The position numbers and the translations under genes were made by a program. The notes below the pieces were generated by a model. It was given only the letters and a program-made list of their open reading frames with translations. It did no database searches and was not told the origin of the DNA. Shown piece after piece: positions 1 through 5,744 of a stretch of 14,213 nucleotides of DNA (positions within the stretch are counted from its first letter, which is position 1; every line of letters begins with the position of its first letter). The stretch is from JBBDNV01 sp040877415 (GTDB lineage: Bacteria > Planctomycetota > Planctomycetia > Pirellulales > PALSA-1355), in assembly GCA_040877415.1 (NCBI GenBank), contig JBBDNV010000154.1:1-14213 (forward strand). Direction: 5' to 3'.

Positions 1-102
1 CCACTCGCTGCTATCACACCGCCGCCTAAAAAACAAACCGCAGGCTGCACCCGGCGTGCTAGCAAGCGGTCAGTGACCGCGGCGCGGCCTCATTGAGGCC
101 GG
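1..102. other. Gene-free left edge
   Basis: This is the short stretch downstream of the minus-strand anti-sigma kinase. I see no gene in it. Its only clear structure is the palindrome at 86-100, listed separately. Confidence 0.5.
86..100. repeat. Perfect palindrome GGCCTCA-T-TGAGGCC
   Basis: Two perfect 7-base arms surround one T. As RNA this would be a stem with an ATT or AAT loop, and C85/G101 add one more pair. It lies three bases beyond the stop codon of the minus-strand kinase gene (103-105), where a 3' hairpin would sit, but no T-run follows, so it is not a classical terminator. The centre TCATTGA is shared with the palindrome at 8162-8176. It may be a dispersed repeat or an RNA 3'-end stabiliser; this is inference. 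Confidence 0.5.
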
Positions 103-528
103 CTACCATTCTTCGCGGAGCTTTTCCATCTCCACGACGTTGCCCTTTGGGTTGTATTCGACACGGCTCATGAAATTGCGCATCAGCATGATGCCGCGGC
201 CGTTGGGCGAGGTGATGTGCTCGTCGTCGGTGCAGTCGGGCACGGCTTCGGGATCGAAACCTTGACCCTGGTCGCTGACCTTGATCCAGATCCTGTCGGC
301 CGTCGAGCGGCACTCGACCTTGACCTCTTTGTTCGAGTCCAGGCTGTTGCCGTGCTTGATGGCGTTGACGACTGCTTCCTCCAGGGCCAGCCGGATGCCG
401 AAAATGTCGCGGTTGTTCCAGCCCTCGGATTGCAATTTGGCCAGCAAGTCGGCCAGCACCTGGTGCCCCAGGGCGAGATCGCTGGGAATCGTTCGCTCGA
501 AGGTCCAGGCCGGCAAATCTCGTGACAT
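103..528 (-). CDS. Anti-sigma factor serine/threonine kinase (RsbW/SpoIIAB-type HATPase)
   Basis: A 141-residue cytoplasmic GHKL-fold protein of the RsbW/SpoIIAB type. Such kinases bind a sigma factor or other target and phosphorylate a STAS antagonist to inactivate it. The ATP site is visible: the N-box at about residues 47-61 (LALEEAVVNAIKHGN, with E51 and N55), the G1 box DQGQGFDP at 86-93, and the G2 box with G110-R-G112. Length is normal for the family and the protein is a single domain. The ATG at 528 follows a purine-rich stretch (AGGAAAA, then GGTGAG close to the start). The next gene upstream on this strand encodes a STAS protein (727-1080), its likely partner. No PP2C phosphatase or sigma factor is in the window, so the target is unknown. 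Function at family level is secure; the exact pathway is inference. Confidence 0.92.
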   Translation of the reverse strand: MSRDLPAWTFERTIPSDLALGHQVLADLLAKLQSEGWNNRDIFGIRLALEEAVVNAIKHGNSLDSNKEVKVECRSTADRIWIKVSDQGQGFDPEAVPDCTDDEHITSPNGRGIMLMRNFMSRVEYNPKGNVVEMEKLREEW

Positions 529-581
529 GACTCACCGCAATTTTCCTGCCGAACCGACGGCTTTTGTGCCGCGCGGCGCGA

Positions 582-604
582 CGGGCGCCGTATGGGGGCG
601 CCCG
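582..604. other. GC-rich hairpin between STAS and kinase genes
   Basis: GGGCGCC (583-589) and GGCGCCC (597-603) pair perfectly around a 7-base loop, and C582/G604 add an eighth pair. No T-run follows on either strand. It sits in the 198-base gap between the two minus-strand partner-switching genes. It could attenuate read-through into the kinase gene or be chance in GC-rich DNA. The rest of the gap shows no gene and no clear promoter. Confidence 0.35.
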
Positions 605-726
605 GACGCGACTAATCGGCGGCGACGTGCTCGCGTCGGACCGAACGCCTACGGCACACTACCAACGAACGAGCACGATGGATTACTTCCGCCTTTGAGC
701 CACGTGATGGGAGTTCGCGCGCGCGG

Positions 727-1080
727 CTAGAAACTAGCCAGCGCGTCCGCCTCGTCGTCTTTGATATCGAACAACTTGTTCAGCTTCGTGATCGCGAAAA
801 CTTCGTAGATTTCGGGTCGGATGTTGCTGAGCTTCAATTTGCCGCCGTGCGCCTTGACTTTCTTGTCCAGCGTGATGAGTTTGCCCAAAGCGGCGCTGGA
901 CAAAAACTCCACGGAGGAAAAATTGAGCAACAAGTTCTTGCGGTCCTCCTCCTCGATCAACTGGAACAGCTCCTGTCCCAGCTCCTGGATGTTGGCTTCA
1001 TCGAGGATTTTGCGGTCGACGAAGCGCACCACCGTCACCTCGCCGACTTGAGACAATTGCAACCGCCGATGAACGGCCAT
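727..1080 (-). CDS. STAS-domain anti-sigma factor antagonist
   Basis: A 117-residue single STAS domain like RsbV/SpoIIAA. Unphosphorylated antagonists of this type bind the anti-sigma kinase and free its target. The N-terminal part gives the strand VGEVTVVRF, followed by DEANIQELGQEL. The phospho-acceptor region reads FLSSAALGKL at about residues 59-68, so S61 or S62 is the candidate site, although the acidic residue and Gly of the classical DSSG/DSTG form are absent. The C-terminal helix follows KLKLSNIRPEIYEVFAITKLNKLF, normal for the fold. I chose the ATG at 1080 because AGGAG at 1089-1093 lies 8 bases upstream; a TTG at 1083 is the only nearby alternative. The gene precedes the kinase gene on the same strand with a 198-base gap, and a consensus promoter lies upstream (1231-1258). 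Confidence 0.9.
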   Translation of the reverse strand: MAVHRRLQLSQVGEVTVVRFVDRKILDEANIQELGQELFQLIEEEDRKNLLLNFSSVEFLSSAALGKLITLDKKVKAHGGKLKLSNIRPEIYEVFAITKLNKLFDIKDDEADALASF

Positions 1081-1230
1081 CAAACGTGCTCCTGCCGATC
1101 CCGCGCGCGCTCGGTGCCGCCGGATCGGATGTGTTTTCGCCCGCGTCCGCTATAAGCCGAAAGGGCACGAGCGGGATCGCGGGCATTCGTCGTAAGTCTA
1201 AGTCAGGTCAAATGGTTCCGCAAACTTGCT

Positions 1231-1258
1231 ATGATAACTCTGCGGTGATGAGTGTCAA
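1231..1258 (-). promoter_or_regulatory. Sigma70-type promoter for the STAS gene
   Basis: On the minus strand a perfect -35 TTGACA (1258-1253) is followed after 16 bases by TATCAT (1236-1231). Transcription would start near 1224, leaving a leader of about 140 bases before the ATG at 1080. The promoter lies between the end of the deacetylase gene (1289) and the STAS gene, so the partner-switching pair is probably transcribed separately from the sugar genes upstream. Confidence 0.6.
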
Positions 1259-1288
1259 GTTGACCGCTCCTGCCATCGCCACGGCCGC

Positions 1289-2074
1289 CTATGGGGAGGC
1301 GACCAAGACGCTCGATCTAAGCGCCGCCGCGAGCGGGTCGGCCGCCGGTGCAGAGAAGCCGAGATGAAGGTGACGGCGCCATCCTTCGGCATACTCAAAA
1401 CGCCCCGACAGTCGCCCCATCTCGCGCGACAGGTCCTTCATCGTCTCCAGGTAGGAATTCAGGCCCTGGCTCGCATCCAGCCATGGCTGCTGGCTTTTGT
1501 GGCAGGCCAGCATGGCCGTCTTCTCGTCCAGCACGGAGCTGACGTCGACGAATATGCCGGGCCGCACGAGCTGGCCCAGCGGGTCGCGATTCCCGTGCGG
1601 CTGGGCGTGGTAAACCGTCACCGGCTGTTCGACCGGATCACGCGGCGGATCGGTCGGGTAGTTCGGCATGCCGCGCGTAAAAGCCGCCGAGACCGCCAGC
1701 CGGCAGGCATTGGTGTGATCCTCCATGTAGTCGACCGGCGAATGCACGAGCAGAATCTCCGGCGCCACGTCGCGCATCACCGCGGCCAGCCGCGTGAGCG
1801 TGGCGTGGTCGTAAAAAATCTCCAGATCGTTGACCAGGCTGGGATGAAACTCGGCCCCGATCGAATCGGCCGCGGCAATCGCCTCGCGCTCGCGCACCTC
1901 GGTGGTGTGCGCGGCGCTGTACTCGGTCGAGCCGCAGCAGCCGTTGGCGATCGTCATGTAGTGCAATTCATAGCCGGCCTTGCCGAGCAGAATCAGCGTG
2001 CCCGCCATCACGAACTCGATGTCGTCCGGATGCGCCGCGACTGCAAACGCCCGCTTTCTTATTTCATCCTTCAT
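1289..2074 (-). CDS. PIG-L/LmbE family zinc-dependent deacetylase
   Basis: A 261-residue protein of the PIG-L/LmbE family, metal-dependent enzymes that remove N-acyl groups from GlcNAc-containing substrates (GlcNAc-PI, mycothiol and bacillithiol precursors, free or diacetyl sugars). The zinc site is clear: AHPDD at residues 14-18 (H15, D18) and the third ligand His in EDHTNAC near residue 121. No signal peptide is visible, so it is probably cytoplasmic. The only usable start is the ATG at 2074, because the AHPDD motif begins at residue 14. That ATG lies inside a GAAGGAT repeat that also supplies the GAAGG ribosome binding site. It starts 15 bases after the NagB-like stop codon, so the two are almost certainly co-transcribed. 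This suggests an amino-sugar substrate; the exact one cannot be read from the sequence. Confidence 0.9.
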   Translation of the reverse strand: MKDEIRKRAFAVAAHPDDIEFVMAGTLILLGKAGYELHYMTIANGCCGSTEYSAAHTTEVREREAIAAADSIGAEFHPSLVNDLEIFYDHATLTRLAAVMRDVAPEILLVHSPVDYMEDHTNACRLAVSAAFTRGMPNYPTDPPRDPVEQPVTVYHAQPHGNRDPLGQLVRPGIFVDVSSVLDEKTAMLACHKSQQPWLDASQGLNSYLETMKDLSREMGRLSGRFEYAEGWRRHLHLGFSAPAADPLAAALRSSVLVASP

Positions 2075-2092
2075 CCTTCATCCTTCTCTTCA
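2066..2092 (-). repeat. Heptamer repeat GAAGGAT x3 spanning stop, RBS and start
   Basis: Read on the minus strand, three GAAGGAT units (2086-2066) follow TGAAGA. The TGA at 2092-2090 is the stop codon of the NagB-like gene, and the ATG at 2074-2072 inside the units starts the deacetylase gene. The 26 bases from 2092 to 2067 are identical to plus-strand 8033-8058, after the DUF58 gene. The units supply an A/G-rich ribosome binding site 7 bases before the ATG. Confidence 0.85.
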
Positions 2093-3016
2093 GTGCATTT
2101 CGGCGGCGCAGGCGCCGATGCCGGATCGCAGGAAATTGAACTGCACGTTGGGATGATCGGCCAACAGCGACATCGGCACCGACGAATCGGGGATCCGCTT
2201 GGAAATCATCAGCGTCGTCAGTCGCAGCCCGAACGGGTTGTCGTGCGTGCCGGCGTGCCAGATCGAAACCTTTTCGGCTTTCCAGGTCTCGAGCGGCCCG
2301 ACCGTGATCGCGTGCGTCGGCACGCCGGTCACTACGCCGCCGCCGCTGGTGCGGGCGTTTTGAATGATCGTCATCGGGTGCAGCTCGACGAGCCGGGTGC
2401 CGAGCTGGCGATATTCGGCCGGCGAGGGGGGCTGGTCTTGATAACGTCCGGCGCGACGCACCGGGTCGTTAAACGCCCAATGCTTCACTTCGCCTTGGCC
2501 CCCTTGCATCACCACGCACCGCGCCTGGTCAAAGCTGCGGCTGTACGCTTCGGATTCGACGCCGGGAAAATGAAGCTGGCGTTCGGGCATCACGAGCTCG
2601 GGGCGGATACGGTTAAAGCACAACTCGCGATCGGCGCGAGCGAAACTGAGCGGAAAATCTTCCGACACACAGCGGCCATCGACGGCCCATTCGTCCATTC
2701 CCCAGAAATGGCCATGCCGCAGATTCAAATTCAGCTCGTTCACCAGCCGAGCCACGAGCGGCAACTGTTCAGTGGGGCCGATCGGGCCGCAAATGCCCGC
2801 CGGGCGATCGTCGGTGGCCTGCTGCCAGGCGGTGACGTATTCCAGTGCCTCGGCCAGGTAAAACTCTTCGATGGTGTCGTAAAACATAACCGCAAAGCCG
2901 CCGCGCGCAAGCCCCGCCAGGTCGTCGGCCGAGAGCCGCGCCGCGTCGTCGAGTATCTCGCGATCCAAGGTCGTGTAATCCCACCAATCCGGAGCGACAA
3001 TGCTTGTGGCTCGCAC
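2090..3016 (-). CDS. NagB-like sugar-phosphate isomerase/deaminase homologue, divergent active site
   Basis: A 308-residue protein of the glucosamine-6-phosphate isomerase/6-phosphogluconolactonase superfamily. Family marks are GHFWGMDEW near residues 102-110 (the NagB MDE motif with the proton-shuttling Asp, here D108), GGQGEVKHWAFNDP at 172-185, matching the GxGxDGHIAFNEP motif, and AITVGPLETWKA near 236-247. In E. coli NagB the second motif carries Asp141, His143 and Glu148; here they are V177, H179 and D184. The N-terminal phosphate loop is also unusual (GPIGPTEQLP). The substrate or reaction may therefore differ from glucosamine-6-phosphate deamination. I chose the GTG at 3016 because GAGAGGAAA stands just before it and a likely -10 element (3080-3085) lies upstream; an ATG at 3109 in the same frame has no ribosome binding site and precedes that promoter. 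The PIG-L gene follows after 15 bases. Confidence 0.8.
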   Translation of the reverse strand: MRATSIVAPDWWDYTTLDREILDDAARLSADDLAGLARGGFAVMFYDTIEEFYLAEALEYVTAWQQATDDRPAGICGPIGPTEQLPLVARLVNELNLNLRHGHFWGMDEWAVDGRCVSEDFPLSFARADRELCFNRIRPELVMPERQLHFPGVESEAYSRSFDQARCVVMQGGQGEVKHWAFNDPVRRAGRYQDQPPSPAEYRQLGTRLVELHPMTIIQNARTSGGGVVTGVPTHAITVGPLETWKAEKVSIWHAGTHDNPFGLRLTTLMISKRIPDSSVPMSLLADHPNVQFNFLRSGIGACAAEMH

Positions 3017-3079
3017 GGTTTCCTCTCGCGATTTGTCAGGCCTATTTTTCCCCGCCCGAAGGGCACGCGCGGCGGGCCC

Positions 3080-3088
3080 AGTGTACCA
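3080..3088 (-). promoter_or_regulatory. Extended -10 promoter for the NagB-like/PIG-L unit
   Basis: On the minus strand TGG-TACACT (3088-3080) matches an extended -10 (TGn before the hexamer). I see no good -35. Transcription would begin near 3073, giving a leader of about 57 bases to the GTG at 3016. This placement supports the GTG over the ATG at 3109. Confidence 0.35.
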
Positions 3089-3143
3089 AATGCCGCCCGA
3101 GTTGATCATCCGGCAGACAAAAGCTGCTAAACGGCGAAAATCC

Positions 3144-3169
3144 GCCGCCGAAATGATGGATTCGGCGGC
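3144..3169. promoter_or_regulatory. Inverted repeat between divergent genes
   Basis: GCCGCCGAA (3144-3152) and TTCGGCGGC (3161-3169) form perfect 9-base arms around an 8-base spacer. The site lies between the minus-strand NagB-like/PIG-L unit and the plus-strand thioredoxin gene, about 15 bases before the putative -10 of the latter. A dimeric regulator could bind it, or it may simply be a hairpin. Apart from the promoters listed, I see nothing else in this 232-base gap. Confidence 0.4.
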
Positions 3170-3185
3170 CGCGATTCTGTAAGAC

Positions 3186-3191
3186 TATAGT
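3186..3191 (+). promoter_or_regulatory. Possible -10 box for the first thioredoxin gene
   Basis: TATAGT lies in a short AT-rich island 58 bases before the ATG at 3249. No convincing -35 stands at 16-18 bases; TTCGGC at 3161-3166 would need a 19-base spacer. Weak support. Confidence 0.3.
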
Positions 3192-3248
3192 TAGTTTAGC
3201 TGGGCGGTAGGATCCGTTAAGGAACGAATACTTTTAAGGAGTCCCGTC

Positions 3249-4463
3249 ATGCTCGCGCATCGAATCACCGTGGGGCTTGCCCTGGCAGCGGGCCTTGTCG
3301 TCCTGGCTCTGGGGACGGCGCGTGCCGCCGATCCGCCGGCGGCGAAAGGCGAAAAGCCCAAACTCAAACTCAACCGGGATGCGGCCGCGAAAGTCGCCGC
3401 CAAAGCAGAGGACAAAAAGAACGCCGACGACGCCACGGCCGACAAACAGGAGAAGGCCGAGGCGAAGGACGACGCCGAGAAAAAAGAAGAGCCCAAAAAC
3501 CCCTTCGCCGTTCCCGAAGGCGGCGTCAAGGAACTGCTGGCTTTCATCCAGGAAACGATGAACTTCCGACCGAAGACGCGCGAAGAATACCAGGCGCTCC
3601 AAACGAAGGGTTTTCCGGCCATGAAAGAGGCCGCGGAGAAAATCAAGCAGATCGCCACCGACGAAGACAAGACGCTGCCGGGATTCGCCGAGGTGGACGG
3701 GCTGCTGTTGTACTTCCGGGCGAATGAAGCCCAGCGGGCCACCAGCGCCGAGCGGAGCAAGCTCGTTGAGGATCTCACGGCGTACTTCGCCAGCACGCCC
3801 AAGCCGTCGAGATACGGGATTGGCGCGGCGTCGCGATTGTCCTCGGCGCTGGAGCACGCGCGAAACGTGCCAGAGGCCGTCTCGCTGAATCGAGAATTGG
3901 GGGCCCAACTGGCCAAAAGCAGCGACGAAGAGACCGCCCAGGCCGGCTTGAAGATGGAAGGAACCGCGCGGCGGCTCGAGTTGCCGGGCAACACGATGGA
4001 AATCAACGGCACGGAAATCGACGGCTCGAAGTTCGATTGGGCCAAGTATCGCGGCAAGGTCGTGCTGGTCGACTTTTGGGCCACCTGGTGCGGACCCTGC
4101 ATCGGCGAGCTGCCCAACGTGAAGGAAAACTACAAGCTGTACCACGACAAGGGTTTCGACGTCGTGGGCATCAGCCTGGACAGCGATCGCAAGCGGCTCG
4201 AGGAATTCGTGGTGAAGGAAGAACTTCCCTGGGCCACGATTTACGAGGGCGGCGGTTGGAACACGCCGATGGCGGTCTACTACGGCGTCAACTCGATTCC
4301 CAGGCCGATCCTGGTCGACAAGGAAGGCAAGGTAGTCAGCATGCAGGCCCGCGGGCCCGAGCTCACCAAGTTGCTTGCCGAGTTGTTGGGCCCCGCGGAA
4401 CCGGCGGAAACGAAGGAGAAGACGGCCGACGACGACAAGCCGGACGCGGCCAAGAAAGAGTAG
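3249..4463 (+). CDS. Exported TlpA-like thioredoxin with extra N-terminal domain, copy 1
   Basis: A 404-residue exported thiol-disulfide oxidoreductase of the TlpA/ResA type, expected to act outside the cytoplasm. Residues 1-26 are a signal peptide ending in ARA. Residues 28-85 are a Lys/Glu/Ala/Asp-rich, probably disordered linker. A helical region follows, starting with VPEGGVKELLAF at residue 88, of no family I can name. The thioredoxin fold occupies about residues 240-380: WATWCGPC with C281 and C284, and the cis-Pro region SIPRP with P351. A charged tail rich in Lys, Asp and Glu ends the protein. The start is firm: AAGGAG at 3236-3241 lies 7 bases before the ATG. The next gene (4617-5627) is a paralogue with the same N-terminal helical region and roughly half the residues identical over the thioredoxin part. 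The redox partner is unknown. Confidence 0.9.
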   Translation: MLAHRITVGLALAAGLVVLALGTARAADPPAAKGEKPKLKLNRDAAAKVAAKAEDKKNADDATADKQEKAEAKDDAEKKEEPKNPFAVPEGGVKELLAFIQETMNFRPKTREEYQALQTKGFPAMKEAAEKIKQIATDEDKTLPGFAEVDGLLLYFRANEAQRATSAERSKLVEDLTAYFASTPKPSRYGIGAASRLSSALEHARNVPEAVSLNRELGAQLAKSSDEETAQAGLKMEGTARRLELPGNTMEINGTEIDGSKFDWAKYRGKVVLVDFWATWCGPCIGELPNVKENYKLYHDKGFDVVGISLDSDRKRLEEFVVKEELPWATIYEGGGWNTPMAVYYGVNSIPRPILVDKEGKVVSMQARGPELTKLLAELLGPAEPAETKEKTADDDKPDAAKKE

Positions 4464-4493
4464 TCGTCGACGTCATGCGACGAAACGAAGAGA

Positions 4494-4535
4494 AAAGCGG
4501 CCAGGTCAATCGCGACTTGACCGCTTTCTATTTTT
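4494..4535 (+). terminator. Hairpin terminator between thioredoxin copies
   Basis: GGTCAA (4504-4509) pairs with TTGACC (4517-4522) around a 7-base loop. Past a 5-base bulge, AAAGC (4494-4498) pairs with GCTTT (4523-4527). The downstream side runs into CTATTTTT (4528-4535). It starts 30 bases after the stop of copy 1. An intrinsic terminator is the simplest reading, so copy 2 probably has its own promoter. Confidence 0.6.
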
Positions 4536-4565
4536 GATAATAAATGTTCGCCCGTCGCGATGCGA

Positions 4566-4593
4566 TTGCGCACGCGATTTGCTGGACGATACT
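4566..4593 (+). promoter_or_regulatory. Possible promoter for the second thioredoxin gene
   Basis: TTGCGC (4566-4571) and GATACT (4588-4593) are 16 bases apart, after the terminator and just before the ATG at 4617. The leader would be under 20 bases. The match is moderate. Confidence 0.3.
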
Positions 4594-4616
4594 GTGTTTG
4601 TCTGAGAGCCAGTGCC

Positions 4617-5627
4617 ATGCAGTCATGCCGAACCCTGCTCGTCGCGGTTGTCGTCCTTGGATTTGCGGCGCTCGTTGCTGGCACGGGCAAGGGCGAAGAG
4701 CCATCGGCCAAGAAAGCCCAATCAGCGACTCCCGATACCCGAAAGCGCGTAGAAGTGCCCGAGGGCGGCGTGAAGGAAATGCTCGCTTTCATCGAGGAGA
4801 TGAACAAAAACAAGCCCGGCACGGTGCCCGGGAGCTATGCCGCGATGCGCAAGGCGACCGAAAGAATCGTGCGACTCGCCACCGAAGAAGACAAGAAACT
4901 GCCCGGTTACAACGACGCCATCGGGATGCACTTCCGCTTTCGGACGACCGATGCCGTGAAATCGGCCGCAGCCCGCATCAAGCTTCGCGACGACCTCAAG
5001 ACATATTTCGCCGAAACCGCGGAGCCATCCGACCACGCGTTCAGCGCCGCGCGCTCGCTGTGCGGGATCCTGGAATACGGCGAAAATCCGCGAGGCGCGA
5101 TTCCCCTGTATCGCGAGCTCGGAGCCGCACTGGCCCGGCACGACGACGAGCGGGCGGCCAAGGTTGGCCGGCGATTGCTCGGCACCGCGCGCCGGCTGGG
5201 CCTCATCGGCGAATCGCTGGAAATCAGCGGCACCAGAATCGACGGCACGAAGTTCGATTGGGAAAAACTGCGCGGCAAGGTCGTGCTGGTTGACTTTTGG
5301 GCCACCTGGTGCACTCCGTGCACGAAGGAGTTCCCCCATATCAAGCGCCACTACGAGCAGTACCACGACAAGGGTTTCGAAGTCGTGGGAATTAGCGTCG
5401 ATGAGGATCGCCAGGCATTGGATACCTACCTGGCCAAGGAGACCATTCCCTGGGTCACGCTACACGACGGTGGTTTCGAGGACAGCCCGCTGGCCATCGA
5501 TTACGGTCTCTCGGGCATTCCCACAACGCTGCTGGTGGACCGGCAGGGAACGGTTGTCAGTTTGGACGCTCGCGGCGACGAGTTGGACCGGAAACTGGCC
5601 GAACTACTCGGCCCCGCCGAAAACTAG
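4617..5627 (+). CDS. Exported TlpA-like thioredoxin with extra N-terminal domain, copy 2
   Basis: A 336-residue paralogue of the upstream gene. From the ATG at 4617 the N-terminus (MQSCRTLLVAVVVLGFAALVAG) is a good signal sequence; the in-frame ATG at 4560 would bury it behind 19 residues and has no ribosome binding site. The Cys at position 4 is not in a lipobox. The acidic/lysine-rich linker is much shorter than in copy 1 (about 20 residues), and the shared motif VPEGGVKEMLAF starts at residue 47. The thioredoxin fold carries WATWCTPC with C232 and C235, and cis-Pro P302 in GIPTTLLVD, close to the TlpA/ResA consensus. The residues between the cysteines differ between copies (GP and TP), which in this fold tunes redox potential, so the copies may have different partners. 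The long charged C-terminal tail of copy 1 is absent. Confidence 0.88.
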   Translation: MQSCRTLLVAVVVLGFAALVAGTGKGEEPSAKKAQSATPDTRKRVEVPEGGVKEMLAFIEEMNKNKPGTVPGSYAAMRKATERIVRLATEEDKKLPGYNDAIGMHFRFRTTDAVKSAAARIKLRDDLKTYFAETAEPSDHAFSAARSLCGILEYGENPRGAIPLYRELGAALARHDDERAAKVGRRLLGTARRLGLIGESLEISGTRIDGTKFDWEKLRGKVVLVDFWATWCTPCTKEFPHIKRHYEQYHDKGFEVVGISVDEDRQALDTYLAKETIPWVTLHDGGFEDSPLAIDYGLSGIPTTLLVDRQGTVVSLDARGDELDRKLAELLGPAEN

Positions 5628-5744
5628 AATTTCGGCTGCCGGCAAAGGCGGACGCGGTGCATCGTGTGGCAAATCTTCCGGTGGCGGGGTAGCATACAGA
5701 ATTGCGCCCCCAAACGCCCGGAATGTCCACGAGGCACCACCGCC

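Noticed and set aside
1098..1180. Distant complementary 8-mers GATCCCGC and GCGGGATC in the STAS leader
   Set aside because: They are about 70 bases apart in GC-rich DNA and no riboswitch-like fold could be built by eye.
2066..2092. CRISPR-like or mobile-element reading of the heptamer tracts
   Set aside because: Units are 7 bases in direct contact without spacers, there are no cas genes, and no transposase or terminal inverted repeats are visible.
3017..3109. ATG start at 3109 for the NagB-like gene
   Set aside because: No ribosome binding site precedes it, and the added 31 residues do not resemble the family; the GTG at 3016 has GAGAGGAAA just upstream.
1364..3130. Long open frame of 588 codons on the plus strand
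   Set aside because: It lies opposite the PIG-L and NagB-like genes, whose motifs are clear. The translation is rich in Arg, His and Gly with no recognisable domain, as expected for the reverse of a GC-rich gene.
3191..4145. Two long minus-strand frames opposite thioredoxin copy 1
   Set aside because: The plus-strand gene has a signal peptide, WCGPC motif and a perfect ribosome binding site. The reverse frames show only low-complexity Ser/Ala/Phe or Arg/Gly/Phe sequence.
5628..5744. Promoter for moxR around TAGCAT/TACAGA (5690-5700)
   Set aside because: AT-richer bases are present, but no -35 stands at a workable distance, so I did not list it as a feature.
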